Part shown: positions 7,899-17,311 of the stretch, piece by piece | Layout of the letters: every line of letters starts with the position of its first letter | How positions within the stretch are numbered: the first letter of the stretch is position 1 | DNA from: Halosaccharopolyspora lacisalsi | GTDB lineage: Bacteria > Actinomycetota > Actinomycetes > Mycobacteriales > Pseudonocardiaceae | Length of the DNA: 64,000 nucleotides | Assembly (NCBI RefSeq): GCF_014137975.1 | Contig: NZ_JACGWZ010000006.1 | Span: forward strand, 124,001 to 188,000 | Direction: 5' to 3' | Position numbers and translations under genes: made by a program | Notes under the pieces: model-generated | Seen by the model: the letters and a program-made list of their open reading frames with translations, nothing else | Databases searched by the model: none | What the model was told of the DNA's origin: nothing

Positions 7899-9310
7899 GC
7901 CGCGGTGAGCAACCCCGATGTGACGTGCTGCCGCAGTGCTTCGGCCGTGCCCGGGCCGTCGCCCCGCGGCAGTGTTTCCGTCAGCTCCCACAGCCGGTCC
8001 TGAGCGAGACTGGCCTCGGTACGGGTGGCGAGCGGAAGTGCTTCGGCCGCCAGCTCGTCGGCACGATCGAGATCCGCGCGGATCGCGGCCGACAAGGCGA
8101 GATCCGAAATCACCAGCGCACGGACCTTGTTCTCCGTGGGGCCCAGGGAGGAAAGCAGTGAGCCGGCGAGTGCGTCGGTCTTGCGATGCCCCATGCGTCC
8201 GTACGACGAGACCGCGAGGCTTCCCAGCCTGCTCGTGCTGAAGAAACTCGTCCACGATCGCTCACTGTGCGGGCGGGCGTAGTCGTAGGCGGTGAACGCC
8301 CGCTCCAGCGCCCGTTCCGCCGTGTCGTGGTCGCCGATGCTCGCCGCTTCCTCCGCCTGCCTGCCGGATATCCAGGCCTGCGTTGTGGCGGCGGAACCCC
8401 GCACGTACGTGCTCGCTTCGGCGAGCACCTTCACGGCTTCGTCGGACCTGTCCTGGGAGGCGAGCAGGTACGACCAGTAGTTGAGCGTGCAGGCGGTCAG
8501 CGGCCCGTCCCCGGCTTGGGTGGCCATCGTCAGTGCCCGCCGGTACCGGGCCACCGCCTCGCGGGGGCGCGACAGGTCGAAGGCGCACCAGCCCGCCAGC
8601 GCTTCGGTCTCCCCGGCCGTCGAGAGCAGGTATCGCCGACTCCGCTCGTCCGGGCTCGCCTCGATGAACCGGTGCAGCGTCCTGCCGTGCTCGACCAGCG
8701 ACGTCAGGATCGTCCGGGAGGGAGCCGTCTCCTCCTCGTGGAAGAACTCGGTGGTGCGGTCCTGCGCGAGACGAAGAACCAGCTGGTCGGGGCGGTGTCC
8801 GCGCTCGGCCGTTTCCGTGATCCGTTGCCACGGCGTGGCGCCCAGGACGGTGGCGCCGGCCAGTTTCAGGGCATCCCGGCGATGCACGTCGTCATCTCCC
8901 TGGTCGTGGTGCGGTGTGATGGGCGCGGTCGTGACGGGCCCCTCGGGGGGAACGCGGAACCAGAGCAGCGATTCCGGTGCCCTGAGCGTCACCGCCCATC
9001 GTTGGAGCTTTCGCAGGTCGCCCGGCGGTTTCCCGCGCTCGATGCGGCTGATCTGGCTTTGGCCCACACCCAGCCGGTCGGCCATGTCGGACTGGTTGAT
9101 CGGTGGTGTGAACGCGAACCGGTAGGCGCGGATCACACGGCCGAAGTGCTGTGCCTCGATAGCGGCGCGCACGTCCTCGCGGTCCCAGAACCCGGGAGGA
9201 GGTGACGGAAACCCTCGCGTGGTGCTCCGTCTTTGGCGGCCGCACGGCGTGCACAGCTTGTCGGCATGGTCGCTGGCGATTCTGCATCCGCAGCGTTGAC
9301 AACCTGCCAT
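7889..9310 (-). CDS. XRE-family HTH regulator with N-terminal zinc ribbon and TPR repeats
   Basis: Regulator of 473 residues. It opens with a zinc-ribbon-like CQRCGCRIASDHADKLCTPC (four Cys, residues 4-23), followed by an XRE helix-turn-helix around residues 70-115 (NQSDMADRLGVGQSQISRIERG), a RRDALKLAG segment near 140, and a long TPR-like helical region for the rest. HTH-TPR regulators of this sort are common in actinomycetes and often control a neighbouring small gene. The start is at ATG 9310, the first residue of the zinc ribbon; an upstream in-frame start adds only 11 residues. It diverges from the Cys-containing small gene at 9459. The ligand and target are unknown. Confidence 0.85.
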   Translation of the reverse strand: MAGCQRCGCRIASDHADKLCTPCGRQRRSTTRGFPSPPPGFWDREDVRAAIEAQHFGRVIRAYRFAFTPPINQSDMADRLGVGQSQISRIERGKPPGDLRKLQRWAVTLRAPESLLWFRVPPEGPVTTAPITPHHDQGDDDVHRRDALKLAGATVLGATPWQRITETAERGHRPDQLVLRLAQDRTTEFFHEEETAPSRTILTSLVEHGRTLHRFIEASPDERSRRYLLSTAGETEALAGWCAFDLSRPREAVARYRRALTMATQAGDGPLTACTLNYWSYLLASQDRSDEAVKVLAEASTYVRGSAATTQAWISGRQAEEAASIGDHDTAERALERAFTAYDYARPHSERSWTSFFSTSRLGSLAVSSYGRMGHRKTDALAGSLLSSLGPTENKVRALVISDLALSAAIRADLDRADELAAEALPLATRTEASLAQDRLWELTETLPRGDGPGTAEALRQHVTSGLLTAAQA

Positions 9311-9458
9311 TGAATTCACCCCGCAGTGTTTCGAACGGGGCAAGTGTATGTGATCAACGGCACACGCCTGGGGGTTTATGGATGAAATGCATGTTCCCTG
9401 CGCACGAATATGCGTTCGATAGCTTTGGTTCGGCGGTATCGAGCGTCACGGTCCGTGT

Positions 9459-9812
9459 ATGTTCAGGAGCGTTCGTTTTGTCGTCGGGCGGGATTCCCAT
9501 CGGGTGCACGCGACGGGGAGGCACCTCGTCAGGTACGCGGGTGCGGGTCGGATTCGTGGCTTGTGCGGGGAGAGCCTCGAACTCGCGTCCGCGCCGCCGA
9601 AGCGGTTCGTCGGTGGCTACCACGACTACTGCGGAGAGTGCGCCGCCGCGTTCTTCGCGTTCACCGAGGGGCCTCGGAGAAGGGTGCCCGCGAGATACCC
9701 GCGATGGTTGGTCGAAGCCGCCTTCGGTGCGGGCGTGGTGGACGACGAGCGGCCCGCCCCGGAGGCGCCGCCCGGCGGCTGCCGGATGCGCCGGATGTCG
9801 GAGGCGCCGTAA
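9459..9812 (+). CDS. small His/Cys-rich putative zinc-binding protein
   Basis: Protein of 117 residues. The pattern HATGRHLVRY...GLCGESLEL...YCGECAAAF gives one His and three Cys in the spacing H-x20-C-x20-C-x2-C. I recall such short proteins beside HTH regulators in actinomycetes; no function is known. It starts at ATG 9459 without a clear ribosome site and ends before a palindromic terminator. It is divergent from the zinc-ribbon HTH regulator, 148 bases away, suggesting a regulator-target pair. It could also be mis-started by a few codons. Confidence 0.6.
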   Translation: MFRSVRFVVGRDSHRVHATGRHLVRYAGAGRIRGLCGESLELASAPPKRFVGGYHDYCGECAAAFFAFTEGPRRRVPARYPRWLVEAAFGAGVVDDERPAPEAPPGGCRMRRMSEAP

Positions 9813-9836
9813 CCACCTCGTCCGCTTTGGTAGGTA

Positions 9837-9858
9837 CCCGGTTTCGCGCGAAACCGGG
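9837..9858. terminator. bidirectional terminator palindrome
   Basis: CCCGGTTTCG and CGAAACCGGG pair around a CG dinucleotide, making a perfect 22-nt palindrome between two converging genes (ends at 9812 and 9870). It is followed by AAACC on the + strand. It probably serves both transcripts. Confidence 0.6.
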
Positions 9859-9869
9859 AAACCGCGGAG

Positions 9870-10823
9870 CTAGGGGTTCGAGGGCGCGTCGAGGTCGAGC
9901 GCGGCCAGCCGGACCGCGCCCTCGGCGCCGGGACCGGCCGTGCCGAGTTCGCCGCTGTTCCTGCCGGCCAGTTCGGTCCGCAGCGCGGCACCGAGTGGAT
10001 TGTCCGCCCCCGTGAGGCTGCCCGCGAGGACGATCGGCGTGGTGTCACCGGCGTCCCGGACGGCCTGTGCCGTGTCGGCCAGCAGGGTCGCCGCGCGGGC
10101 CACGATGTCGTGGGCGAGGACGTCCCCGGCACCGGCGGAATCCGTGACCAGCGGAGCGAGTTCGGCCAGCCGGATCGGTGCGACGTTGTTGACCGTCGCG
10201 ATCAGCCGCTTGCTCAGGTCGTCGGCGTGGCCGGTTTCGTCCCCCAGCGTCCTGTCGAGCACGGCGGAGACCAGCGGGTCGCGCGGGTGCTCCTCCCGGT
10301 CGAGGGACTCCAGCGTCGCTCGCACCGCTTCGCGCCCGAGCCAGAACGCCGAGCCCTCGTCGCCGAGCAGCCAGCCGTAGCCGCCACTGGTGGCGACGAG
10401 TCGGTGATCGCGGATCCGCGCGGCGATGGACCCGGTTCCGGCGATGAGCACGGTGCCCTCGGGCGAATCGGTCCCGGCGGCGAAGGAGACCTCGCAGTCA
10501 CTGGCCACCCGGACCGTGCCCGCGAGCCCCAGCTCGTCCCAGATCCGGGTGAACGGCTCGGCCACGGCCGGGTTCGTCATCGCGCTGACACCCGCCATGC
10601 CGAGGACACCACCGCGCACGCGTCCCGGATCGATGCCCGACAGCGCGGCTCGGGCGGCCGAGGCGACCTGCTCGGCGGCTCGCTCCGGCCGGTGCGAGTT
10701 GGGATTGCCACCACCGGCGGTGCCCGCCCCGAGCTCCCGCCCCGACACGTCGGCGACCAGCGCCCGGCTCGACGTGCCGCCGACGTCGAGACCGAGGACG
10801 AGCGCGGGGTCGTGGTGGGGCAT
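9870..10823 (-). CDS. N-acetylglucosamine kinase, BadF/BadG/BcrA ATPase family
   Basis: Predicted to phosphorylate N-acetylglucosamine with ATP to give GlcNAc-6-phosphate in the cytosol. The 317-residue protein shows the ASKHA phosphate-1 motif LGLDVGGTSSRALVAD at residues 9-24, the phosphate-2 region VLIAGTGSIAARI, a WLLGDEGSAFWLGREAVR segment typical of GlcNAc kinases, and the late VLAGSLTG adenosine-site motif. The ATG at 10823 is preceded by AGGAGG. It lies downstream of the SIS-domain gene on the same strand and behind a DasR-type operator, which fits amino-sugar catabolism. Substrate choice between GlcNAc and related sugars is inferred from context. Confidence 0.85.
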   Translation of the reverse strand: MPHHDPALVLGLDVGGTSSRALVADVSGRELGAGTAGGGNPNSHRPERAAEQVASAARAALSGIDPGRVRGGVLGMAGVSAMTNPAVAEPFTRIWDELGLAGTVRVASDCEVSFAAGTDSPEGTVLIAGTGSIAARIRDHRLVATSGGYGWLLGDEGSAFWLGREAVRATLESLDREEHPRDPLVSAVLDRTLGDETGHADDLSKRLIATVNNVAPIRLAELAPLVTDSAGAGDVLAHDIVARAATLLADTAQAVRDAGDTTPIVLAGSLTGADNPLGAALRTELAGRNSGELGTAGPGAEGAVRLAALDLDAPSNP

Positions 10824-10912
10824 GGTGGCGAGCCTCCTGGTTCGTCCGCTGATCGCAACCGGACGTGCGCCCTACAGTTGCCGTCTCGTCTGTTCGGCGT
10901 AATCTGTGGGTG

Positions 10913-10944
10913 CCCGTCTCACCCCGCCCCCTCGGTGAGGCGGG
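10913..10944. other. hairpin between the SIS and kinase genes
   Basis: CCCGTCTCACC and GGTGAGGCGGG pair over 11 bp (one G-T) around a 10-nt loop in the 150-base gap between the two amino-sugar genes. It may attenuate read-through or mark separate transcription of the kinase gene. Confidence 0.45.
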
Positions 10945-10973
10945 TCTTTGCCGGCGTTCTTCGTCGGCGTGCC

Positions 10974-12035
10974 TCACCTGGTGCGGGTGACCTTGTTCAG
11001 CCCGCGCGGACTGTCCGGGTCACCGCCGCGTGCCAGGGCGAGTTCGAGCGCCAGTCGTTGGACTGGCAGTACCTCCAGCAGTGGGGCGACCTCCTCGGCG
11101 CAGTCCGGCACCGCGATGCGGTGGGAGGCGTCGACCCGGGTGGTCGCCGACCCGATCGCGCAGATGTCGGCACCACGTTCGTGCACGGTGCTCAGGACCT
11201 CCCGCATGGCTTCGCCGCCCCTTCCGGATCCGCACAGTGCCAGTACCGCCGTCTCGGTGTCCACGGCCGCGATCGGGCCGTGCAGCAGGTCCGCGCCACT
11301 GTAGGAGCGGGCGGAGAGGTAGCTCGTCTCGGCGAGCTTGAGCGCGGCTTCGGCGGCGGTGGCCGAGGAGTAACCGCGGCCGGTGGTGACCATCCGGTCG
11401 GCGAACCGGTACCGGCGGGCGGCCTCGGACACCGCGTCCGCGCTGGTGTCCAGCGTCGTCCGGGCGAGTTCGGGCAGTCCCCGGGCGTGTTCGCCCCGGC
11501 CGCCGCGGACGGCGTCGATCAGCAGGTACAGCGCGAGCAGCGTCGCGCCGTAGCTCTTGGTGGCGGCTACCGCCCGCTCCGTCCCGGCGCGGATGTCCAC
11601 CGACAGCTCGGCGGTGGCGTTCAGCGCGGAGTCCGGATTGTTGGTCACCGCCACGGTCGTCGCGCCGTTGCTGCGCCCGGTTTCGGTGACTTCGACCAGG
11701 TCGGGGGAACCACCGCTCTGGCTGATCGACAGCAGCAGGACGTCGGTGAGGTCCGGACTGGCGCCGTAGAGCGTCGTCGTCGAGGGCGAGACCAGTCCCA
11801 CGGGCAGTTCCAGCAGCACCTCGACGAGGTACTTCGCGTACAGCGCGGCGTGATCGCTGGAGCCCCGCGCGGCCAGCAATGCGAAGCGCGGCCTGCGCTG
11901 CGCGATGATCCCGGCGATCTCGGCGATTCCCGGACGTTCCGCGAGCAGGCCCTCGAACACGCTCGGCTGCTCCTCGACCTCGCCCCTCATGTGCCGACCG
12001 GGGTCGGCGGAGTTCCGATCGGAGGCCTCGGTCAT
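10974..12035 (-). CDS. SIS-domain sugar-phosphate isomerase/deaminase-like protein (GlmS C-terminal type)
   Basis: Protein of 353 residues with two SIS domains, like the isomerase half of glucosamine-6-phosphate synthase. Domain 1 shows [17 protein letters not shown] and [13 protein letters not shown] (the Ser-rich sugar-phosphate loop); domain 2 shows [39 protein letters not shown]. There is no N-terminal glutaminase domain, so a glucosamine-6-phosphate deaminase/isomerase role in GlcNAc breakdown is the best fit. It is first in a probable operon with the GlcNAc kinase and has a dre-type operator 31 bases upstream of its start. The exact reaction is not proven by sequence. Confidence 0.82.
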   Translation of the reverse strand: MTEASDRNSADPGRHMRGEVEEQPSVFEGLLAERPGIAEIAGIIAQRRPRFALLAARGSSDHAALYAKYLVEVLLELPVGLVSPSTTTLYGASPDLTDVLLLSISQSGGSPDLVEVTETGRSNGATTVAVTNNPDSALNATAELSVDIRAGTERAVAATKSYGATLLALYLLIDAVRGGRGEHARGLPELARTTLDTSADAVSEAARRYRFADRMVTTGRGYSSATAAEAALKLAETSYLSARSYSGADLLHGPIAAVDTETAVLALCGSGRGGEAMREVLSTVHERGADICAIGSATTRVDASHRIAVPDCAEEVAPLLEVLPVQRLALELALARGGDPDSPRGLNKVTRTR

Positions 12036-12063
12036 GGTGCTACCCCTTCACTGCGTGCAAAGC

Positions 12064-12077
12064 CCGGTCTAGACCAA
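12064..12077. promoter_or_regulatory. dre-type operator for the DasR-like GntR regulator
   Basis: The sequence CCGGTCTAGACCAA centres on the perfect palindrome GGTCTAGACC (12066-12075). The known Streptomyces DasR site is TGGTCTAGACCA, so 11 of the 12 core bases match. It lies 29-42 bases upstream of the SIS gene start (12035, minus strand) and about 220 bases upstream of the divergent dasR-like gene, well placed for repression of the SIS-kinase operon and possibly of the regulator. Confidence 0.8.
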
Positions 12078-12298
12078 TATTACCGTGTCGCTCGGCGTGG
12101 TTCGCTCCGGAGGGCGCAGTACGATCCCTCCGTGACGAAATCCGGTACTCCGGAGGCCTTCGGCAGCATCACCAGCACCCCCGAACGGAGGACGTCGACC
12201 GCGGCGGTCGCACCAATCCCAGTGGGTGGGCGATGCCCCCACCGGTTTTAGGGCATCCTGAAAGGCACAGGCGCGCAAGTTCGGCGGTAGGAGGAACG

Positions 12299-13057
12299 AT
12301 GCTCGAAACGTCGGTGCCCGGTGAGGTGGACACACCGGCACGGACCCAACGCGAACCCAAGTACTGGGGGCTCAAGCAGCATCTGCTGGACATGCTGCGG
12401 TCACTGCCGCCGGGCTCGTCCATCCCGACCGAACGGTCGCTGGCAGCCGAGTTCGACGTTTCGCGCACCACGGTGCGGCAGGCACTGGCCGAGCTGACCG
12501 TGGAGGGCCGACTGCTACGGGTCCAGGGCAAGGGCACGTTCGCGGCCAAGCCCAAGGTCGCCCAGCGGCTGCAACTGAGCAGTTACACCGAGGACATGCG
12601 CGCGCAGGGCCGCCAGCCCACTTCACGGCTGCTGGAGGTCACCGAGCAGGCCGCCGATCAGGAGCTCGCGACGCTGCTGGGCACTCGCGGGGGGTCGAGC
12701 GTGCTACGGCTCCGCAGGCTGCGCCTGGCCGACGGCGAGCCGATGGCCATCGAGACCACCCACCTGCCGCTGGCTCGTTTCCAGGGACTGACAGCCCAGC
12801 TGGAGGCGGGGGGCTCGCTGTACCAGGTGCTGCGGGAACACTTCGGCGTCGACTTCGCCAACGCCGACGAGACCATCGAGACCGCGCTGGCCAGCCCGGA
12901 GGAGGCCGAGCTGCTCGGCGCCGACGTGGGGCTGCCGATGCTGTTGCTGTCGCGGCACTCGTTCGACGCCGGGGGCAGTCCCGTCGAGTGGGTCCGCTCG
13001 ATCTACCGGGGCGACCGCTACAAGTTCGTCGCCCGTCTCAATCCGCCAGCAGAGTGA
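12299..13057 (+). CDS. GntR/HutC-family regulator, DasR-like
   Basis: Transcriptional repressor of 252 residues. A GntR winged helix occupies about residues 20-90 ([47 protein letters not shown]), and a UTRA effector domain fills 100-245, ending with [18 protein letters not shown] as in DasR. In Streptomyces the effector is GlcN-6-phosphate. ATG 12299 has TAGGAGG at ideal spacing, which decides against the upstream in-frame start. The adjacent SIS-kinase operon carries a dre site, so the target is in place. The 3' end overlaps the convergent dehydratase gene by 20 bases. Confidence 0.88.
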   Translation: MLETSVPGEVDTPARTQREPKYWGLKQHLLDMLRSLPPGSSIPTERSLAAEFDVSRTTVRQALAELTVEGRLLRVQGKGTFAAKPKVAQRLQLSSYTEDMRAQGRQPTSRLLEVTEQAADQELATLLGTRGGSSVLRLRRLRLADGEPMAIETTHLPLARFQGLTAQLEAGGSLYQVLREHFGVDFANADETIETALASPEEAELLGADVGLPMLLLSRHSFDAGGSPVEWVRSIYRGDRYKFVARLNPPAE

Positions 13058-13997
13058 CCAGGTCCCGGTGGTCGATGTTGCCGCCGGAGACGACCGCGAC
13101 GGTCGTTCCGGGCGGCAGCAGCTCCGGGTGGTAGCGGTGCGCCGCCGCTGCGACGGCACCGCTGCGCTCGACCACCAGCCGGTACGTGCGGGCGAGGTGA
13201 CCCACCGTCTCGGCGATCTCGTTCTCCGAGACGGTCACGATGTCGTCGACGACCTCCCGGAGGTGGGCGAAGGTCAGTTCGGACGGCTCGGCCGTCAAAC
13301 CGTCCGCCGCGGTGCTCGTGCGGGACCCGACCGACCAGTGGCGACGGTGCCCCGCGTGCAGGCTTTCTCGTGCGTCGGCGGCGAGCTCGGGTTCGACGCC
13401 GATCACCCTGGCGTGCGGGTGCAGCGCCTTGACCGCGACACCGACGCCGGAGATCAGGCCGCCGCCGCTGACCGGGACGAGCACCGCGTCCGGCCGCGCA
13501 TCCTCCGCGATCTCCAGTCCCACGGTTCCCTGACCGGCGATGACGGTCGGGTCGTCGAACGGCGGCACCAGCGTCGCCCCGCGTTCCTCGGCGATGTCGC
13601 GTGCCCGCTGTTCGCGTTCGGCCACCTCCACCGGCACGATCTCGGCTCCCAGCTCCCGCGCGGCCGAGACCTTGGCCGCGGGGGCGGTGTGCGGGACGAC
13701 CACCGTGGCGGGCATTCCCAGCGCCCGCGCCGCGTGGGCCACCGCGCGTGCGTGGTTACCGCTGGAGTAGGCCACCAGCCCGGCCGCGCGTGACCGTTCC
13801 GGTACGGCCGCCGCCGCGTTGAGCGCTCCCCGGATCTTGAAGGCCCCCGTCGGTTGCAGATTTTCCGGTTTGAGCAGCAGCGGACGTACGGGATCGGATT
13901 CGGGCAGGGGCAACAGCGGAGTACGCACCGTCCCGGCGGACGCGGTGGTGATCACCGTGCGGGCCGCTGTGATCTCGGTAAGGCCGACCAAGCGCAT
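13038..13997 (-). CDS. PLP-dependent threonine/serine dehydratase-like enzyme
   Basis: Fold-type II PLP enzyme of 319 residues, without a C-terminal ACT regulatory domain, as in catabolic threonine dehydratases and serine racemases. The Schiff-base Lys lies in [17 protein letters not shown] (about residue 54), the cofactor phosphate loop is [11 protein letters not shown], and [13 protein letters not shown] binds the substrate carboxylate. Predicted to deaminate L-threonine or L-serine to the 2-oxo acid. It converges on and overlaps the dasR-like gene by 20 bases. Hydroxyaspartate dehydratase or serine racemase activity cannot be excluded. Confidence 0.85.
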   Translation of the reverse strand: MRLVGLTEITAARTVITTASAGTVRTPLLPLPESDPVRPLLLKPENLQPTGAFKIRGALNAAAAVPERSRAAGLVAYSSGNHARAVAHAARALGMPATVVVPHTAPAAKVSAARELGAEIVPVEVAEREQRARDIAEERGATLVPPFDDPTVIAGQGTVGLEIAEDARPDAVLVPVSGGGLISGVGVAVKALHPHARVIGVEPELAADARESLHAGHRRHWSVGSRTSTAADGLTAEPSELTFAHLREVVDDIVTVSENEIAETVGHLARTYRLVVERSGAVAAAAHRYHPELLPPGTTVAVVSGGNIDHRDLVTLLAD

Positions 13998-14145
13998 GGG
14001 ACCGCATCCTGCTCCATCCGGTCTTCGCGCCGGTGACCCGGGTGTTACACCCAGTGGGAGTATTCACGCCAGGGCGCTCGGCGGGAGAAAACGAGCGCGC
14101 TCGGGCGTTGGGGCTGTGGGGAAGTGCCGCGAGGCGGGGAGTCGT

Positions 14146-15099
14146 ATGACGCAGCACCACAGCCGGGAAGCATCCGACGAGAACAAGGACACCAAGTCCA
14201 AGAAGATCGACGTTTCGACGACCCAGGTGGCGGGGACGGCGCTGGCCTCGGTCACGGCCGCGTTCCTCGGCGGTCAGCTCGGAATGGCGGGCACCGTGGG
14301 AGGGGCGGCCCTGACCAGCGTGGTCATCACCGTCGGCGGCGAGGTGTACCGGCGCTCGTTGGAGACCACCAAGGAGAAGGCCGCCGTGACGGCGGCGAAG
14401 GCGACGATGAGGCGGGTGGGGTCGCGCTCGGTCGCCGGAGCGGAGGAACGGACCCGCCGCATCGACACGAGCCACTACGGCGGCCAGGAGCTGTACTGGC
14501 CCGGGGGTGAGCGGGTCGCCGACGATCGGGACGCGCAGCGTACCCGCAGGATCGAGTTGCCCGGGCGAGCGGAGTCCGCCGCGGCGTCCACCACGGTGTC
14601 CGAGCACCCCACGCCGTCCCGGCGCCGCTTCCGCTGGACCGTGATCGCGGTGACCAGCGGGCTGGCGTTCGTGCTGTGCATGCTGGTCGTGACCGGTTTC
14701 GAGGGAGTCACCGGACGCACGCTCTCCGGAGGCGAGCACGGCACGACGGTGGGAAAACTGGTTCGGCCGGGGCCGCGGCAGGACCAACCCCCCGTCCCGG
14801 CGCCGGAGGGGAGCCGTACCGCCGATACCCCGGAACCTTCCCGGCGGTCGTCCCCGACGACGGGGCCCGCGGTGGAGCCGAGTCGGGAGCGATCCACCTC
14901 CGAGCGGCCCACCCGCGAGCGCGCTACCGAACAGCCCACGCCCACACGGACACGGGCTCCGATCTCGGAGTCCGCTCCGGTGGAGCAGCCCGAGAGCACG
15001 CCGAGTCAGCAACAGGGCCAGCAGCGAACGGACACACAGCGTCACGGCAAGCAAGAAGAACGTGTGGTTCCCAGCACGAACAGTGGAAGCGGACAGTAG
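14146..15099 (+). CDS. membrane protein of unknown function with Pro/Ser/Thr-rich tail
   Basis: I do not recognise a named family. The 317-residue protein starts with a polar 25-residue head, followed by a Gly/Ala-rich hydrophobic stretch (about residues 29-65) that looks like a glycine-zipper pair, a basic region, one clear transmembrane helix near residues 162-184 (VIAVTSGLAFVLCMLVVTGF) and an extended Pro/Thr/Ser/Arg-rich tail, presumably outside the cell. ATG 14146 has GAGGCGGGGAG upstream. It is divergent from the dehydratase and followed by a short hairpin with a T-run. A cell-envelope role is only a guess. Confidence 0.75.
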   Translation: MTQHHSREASDENKDTKSKKIDVSTTQVAGTALASVTAAFLGGQLGMAGTVGGAALTSVVITVGGEVYRRSLETTKEKAAVTAAKATMRRVGSRSVAGAEERTRRIDTSHYGGQELYWPGGERVADDRDAQRTRRIELPGRAESAAASTTVSEHPTPSRRRFRWTVIAVTSGLAFVLCMLVVTGFEGVTGRTLSGGEHGTTVGKLVRPGPRQDQPPVPAPEGSRTADTPEPSRRSSPTTGPAVEPSRERSTSERPTRERATEQPTPTRTRAPISESAPVEQPESTPSQQQGQQRTDTQRHGKQEERVVPSTNSGSGQ

Positions 15100-15205
15100 T
15101 CGATGTTTGGGTATCAAGCAGTAATGTCCTCCCCGGGCGTCGCTGTGCCGTGAATTGAACACTCTATGTACGTACCGTGCGGTAGCACTCGTCGGTAATT
15201 AACAC

Positions 15206-15230
15206 CACCCACTCATGTGGGTGAAATTTT
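15206..15230 (+). terminator. short hairpin with T-run
   Basis: CACCCAC-TCAT-GTGGGTG is a perfect 7-bp stem and is followed by AAATTTT. It lies about 100 bases past the membrane-protein gene and 100 bases before the protease gene, and probably separates the two. Confidence 0.5.
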
Positions 15231-15330
15231 CGTGCTATCTACGCCGAAAGGCGGCTGCCCTGCGTGAGTGAGCCAGGCCATACTCCCTGGCCAGGGGGGA
15301 CGGAGATCCGTTCTACGAGGGAGACAGCAC

Positions 15331-16464
15331 ATGAAGCGCAGACTCGCGGCCCGCATGACGGGAACCGTGGTGGCAGCGGCCGGAACCGTGGCCGCGCTGA
15401 CGATGCCGGCGGTTGCCACCACGCAGCAGCCGGCAACCGCGTCCCCGGAAGCCAAGGCATCGACCATGCTGGAGGCCATGCAGCGCGACCTCGGGTTGAG
15501 CCCGGAGCAGGCGCAGCAGCGGTTGCACCAGGAAACCACCGCCGAGCGAGCGGACCAGCTCGTCCGGAAGACCCTCGCGGGTACTTTCGGAGGGTCCCAC
15601 TACAACGCCGAGCTCGGTAAGCTCGTCGTCGGTGTCACGGACAAGGCCTCCTTCGACGAGGTTCGTGAAGCCGGAGCCGAGGCCCGTCTGGTCGACGACA
15701 GCGTGGCGCACCTCAACGCCATCGCCGACGGGTTCGATCAGCGGATGAAGTCCGCACCGTCCGAGGTGACCGGGTGGTACGTCGACAGCAAGAGCAACTC
15801 CGTCGTCGTGACCACCGCCAAGGGCACGGCCGCGAAGGCCGGTGACTTCGTCCGATCCACGAACACGGACGCCGACGCGGTGCGCGTCGTCGAGTCCACC
15901 GAGTCGCCCCGTACCTACGCCGACATCGTCGGCGGTAACGCCTACTACATCGGCAGCGGTGCGCGTTGCTCCATCGGCTTCGCGGTGCAGGGCGGTTTCG
16001 TCAGCGCCGGGCACTGCGGCAACACGGGCGACAGCACCAGCCAGCCCAGCGGGACGTTCGAGGGTTCGGTCTTCCCGGGCAGTGACTACTCCTACGTCAG
16101 CAGCTCGGCCAACCCGACCCCGACGGTCAACGGCTACGGCAACGGCAACGTGACCGTGGCCGGTTCGCAGGAGGCCGCCCAGGGTGCCTCGGTGTGCCGG
16201 TCCGGTTCCACCACCGGGTGGCACTGCGGCACCATCCAGGGCAAGAACCAGACCGTGCGCTACCCCCAGGGCACCGTGCGCGGTCTGACCCGCACCGACG
16301 TCTGCGCGGAGCCCGGCGACTCCGGCGGCTCGTTCATCTCCGGTAACCAGGCCCAGGGCATGACCTCGGGTGGCTCGGGTGACTGCACCCGGGGCGGTAC
16401 CACCTACTTCCAGCCCGTCAACGAGGTGCTCAACGCCTACAACCTGAGCCTCGTCACCGGTTGA
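15331..16464 (+). CDS. secreted S1-family serine protease, alpha-lytic/streptogrisin type
   Basis: Extracellular chymotrypsin-like protease made as a pre-pro-enzyme of 377 residues. A Sec signal peptide spans about residues 1-30. A long prodomain, probably the intramolecular chaperone of alpha-lytic proteases, runs to about residue 198. The mature enzyme begins near IVGGNAYY. The triad is His228 in SAGHCG, Asp252 in GSDYSYV and Ser331 in PGDSGGS, with Cys pairs around 213/229, 289/299 and 325/352. ATG 15331 follows GAGGGAGA. A terminator lies right behind it. It stands alone, so regulation is probably at its own promoter. Confidence 0.95.
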   Translation: MKRRLAARMTGTVVAAAGTVAALTMPAVATTQQPATASPEAKASTMLEAMQRDLGLSPEQAQQRLHQETTAERADQLVRKTLAGTFGGSHYNAELGKLVVGVTDKASFDEVREAGAEARLVDDSVAHLNAIADGFDQRMKSAPSEVTGWYVDSKSNSVVVTTAKGTAAKAGDFVRSTNTDADAVRVVESTESPRTYADIVGGNAYYIGSGARCSIGFAVQGGFVSAGHCGNTGDSTSQPSGTFEGSVFPGSDYSYVSSSANPTPTVNGYGNGNVTVAGSQEAAQGASVCRSGSTTGWHCGTIQGKNQTVRYPQGTVRGLTRTDVCAEPGDSGGSFISGNQAQGMTSGGSGDCTRGGTTYFQPVNEVLNAYNLSLVTG

Positions 16465-16482
16465 TCCGTCCCCCGACCGACG

Positions 16483-16504
16483 ACCCCCGGCGCTGTCCGG
16501 GGGT
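16483..16504. terminator. terminator between convergent protease and thiE
   Basis: CCCCCGG and CCGGGGG form a 7-bp stem around CGCTGT, followed by TTCGTC on the + strand. It sits between the protease stop (16464) and the thiE end (16541) and probably serves both transcripts. Confidence 0.6.
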
Positions 16505-16540
16505 TCGTCATGTCACGAGCGGTTCCGCTCCGGCCCGCGT

Positions 16541-17215
16541 TCACCCACGCAGGCGCTCGGCCAGCGAGGCCGCGGCCGCGCGGGGGTCCTCGGCTTCGGT
16601 GATCGCCCGGACGACGACGGCGCGTTCGGCACCGGCGGCCATCGCCTCGTCCAGGTTCTCGTGATCGATCCCTCCGATGGCGAACCACGGCCGACCGTGC
16701 CCGTGGTGCTCGGCTGCGTGGCGGACGAGCTCGATCCCCGCCGCGTCACGCCCCGGCTTGGTGGGCGTGGACCACACCGGCCCGGTGCAGAAGTAGTCGA
16801 CTCCGGGCTCGGTGGCCGCGGAGTCCGCCTGCACCACGTCGTGCGTGGAACGGCCGACGATCATCTGGTCGCCCACGATGCGCCGGGCCTGCTCCACCGG
16901 TAGATCCTCCTGCCCCAGGTGCAGGATGTCGGCGTCGGCGGTGAGCGCTATGTCGGCACGGTCGTTGACCGCCAGCAACGCCCCGTACCGGGCGCACGCT
17001 TCCCCCAGCACCTCCAGGGCGGCGAGTTCGTGACGGGCTTCCGGCGCGGCGCCGGTGCTGCTCTTGTCGCGAAGCTGGATGATGTCCACCCCGCCCGCGA
17101 GCGCGGACTCGGCGAACTCGGCCAGATCCCCGCGTTCACTGCGGGAGTCGGTGCACAGGTACAGCCGTGCCTCGTCGAGTCGGGCGCGGATCCCGTGGCC
17201 GTCCATTCCAGGCAT
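16541..17215 (-). CDS. thiE: thiamine-phosphate synthase ThiE
   Basis: Cytosolic TIM-barrel enzyme of 224 residues that joins HMP-pyrophosphate and thiazole phosphate into thiamine phosphate. Family motifs are LYLCTDSR at the N-terminus, [11 protein letters not shown] (pyrophosphate-binding), [43 protein letters not shown] and FAIGGID. It is divergent from the riboswitch-thiO operon with about 95 bases between its start and the aptamer, so it needs its own promoter and is not under that riboswitch. An ATG four codons inside the frame (17203) is an alternative start. Confidence 0.95.
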   Translation of the reverse strand: MPGMDGHGIRARLDEARLYLCTDSRSERGDLAEFAESALAGGVDIIQLRDKSSTGAAPEARHELAALEVLGEACARYGALLAVNDRADIALTADADILHLGQEDLPVEQARRIVGDQMIVGRSTHDVVQADSAATEPGVDYFCTGPVWSTPTKPGRDAAGIELVRHAAEHHGHGRPWFAIGGIDHENLDEAMAAGAERAVVVRAITEAEDPRAAAASLAERLRG

Positions 17216-17311
17216 ACCCCCAGCCTATCGCGCTTCCGCGGGTCGAAGCCGCCTCGTGAACGGGTGGGAGCTGACGACGGGCGGTCGGATCGGTAGTCTG
17301 GATGTTGGTGA

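Noticed and set aside
12132..12251. 39-codon + strand frame starting GTG between the dre site and dasR
   Set aside because: No ribosome site, no conservation evidence, Pro/Thr-rich low-information sequence; probably part of the dasR leader.
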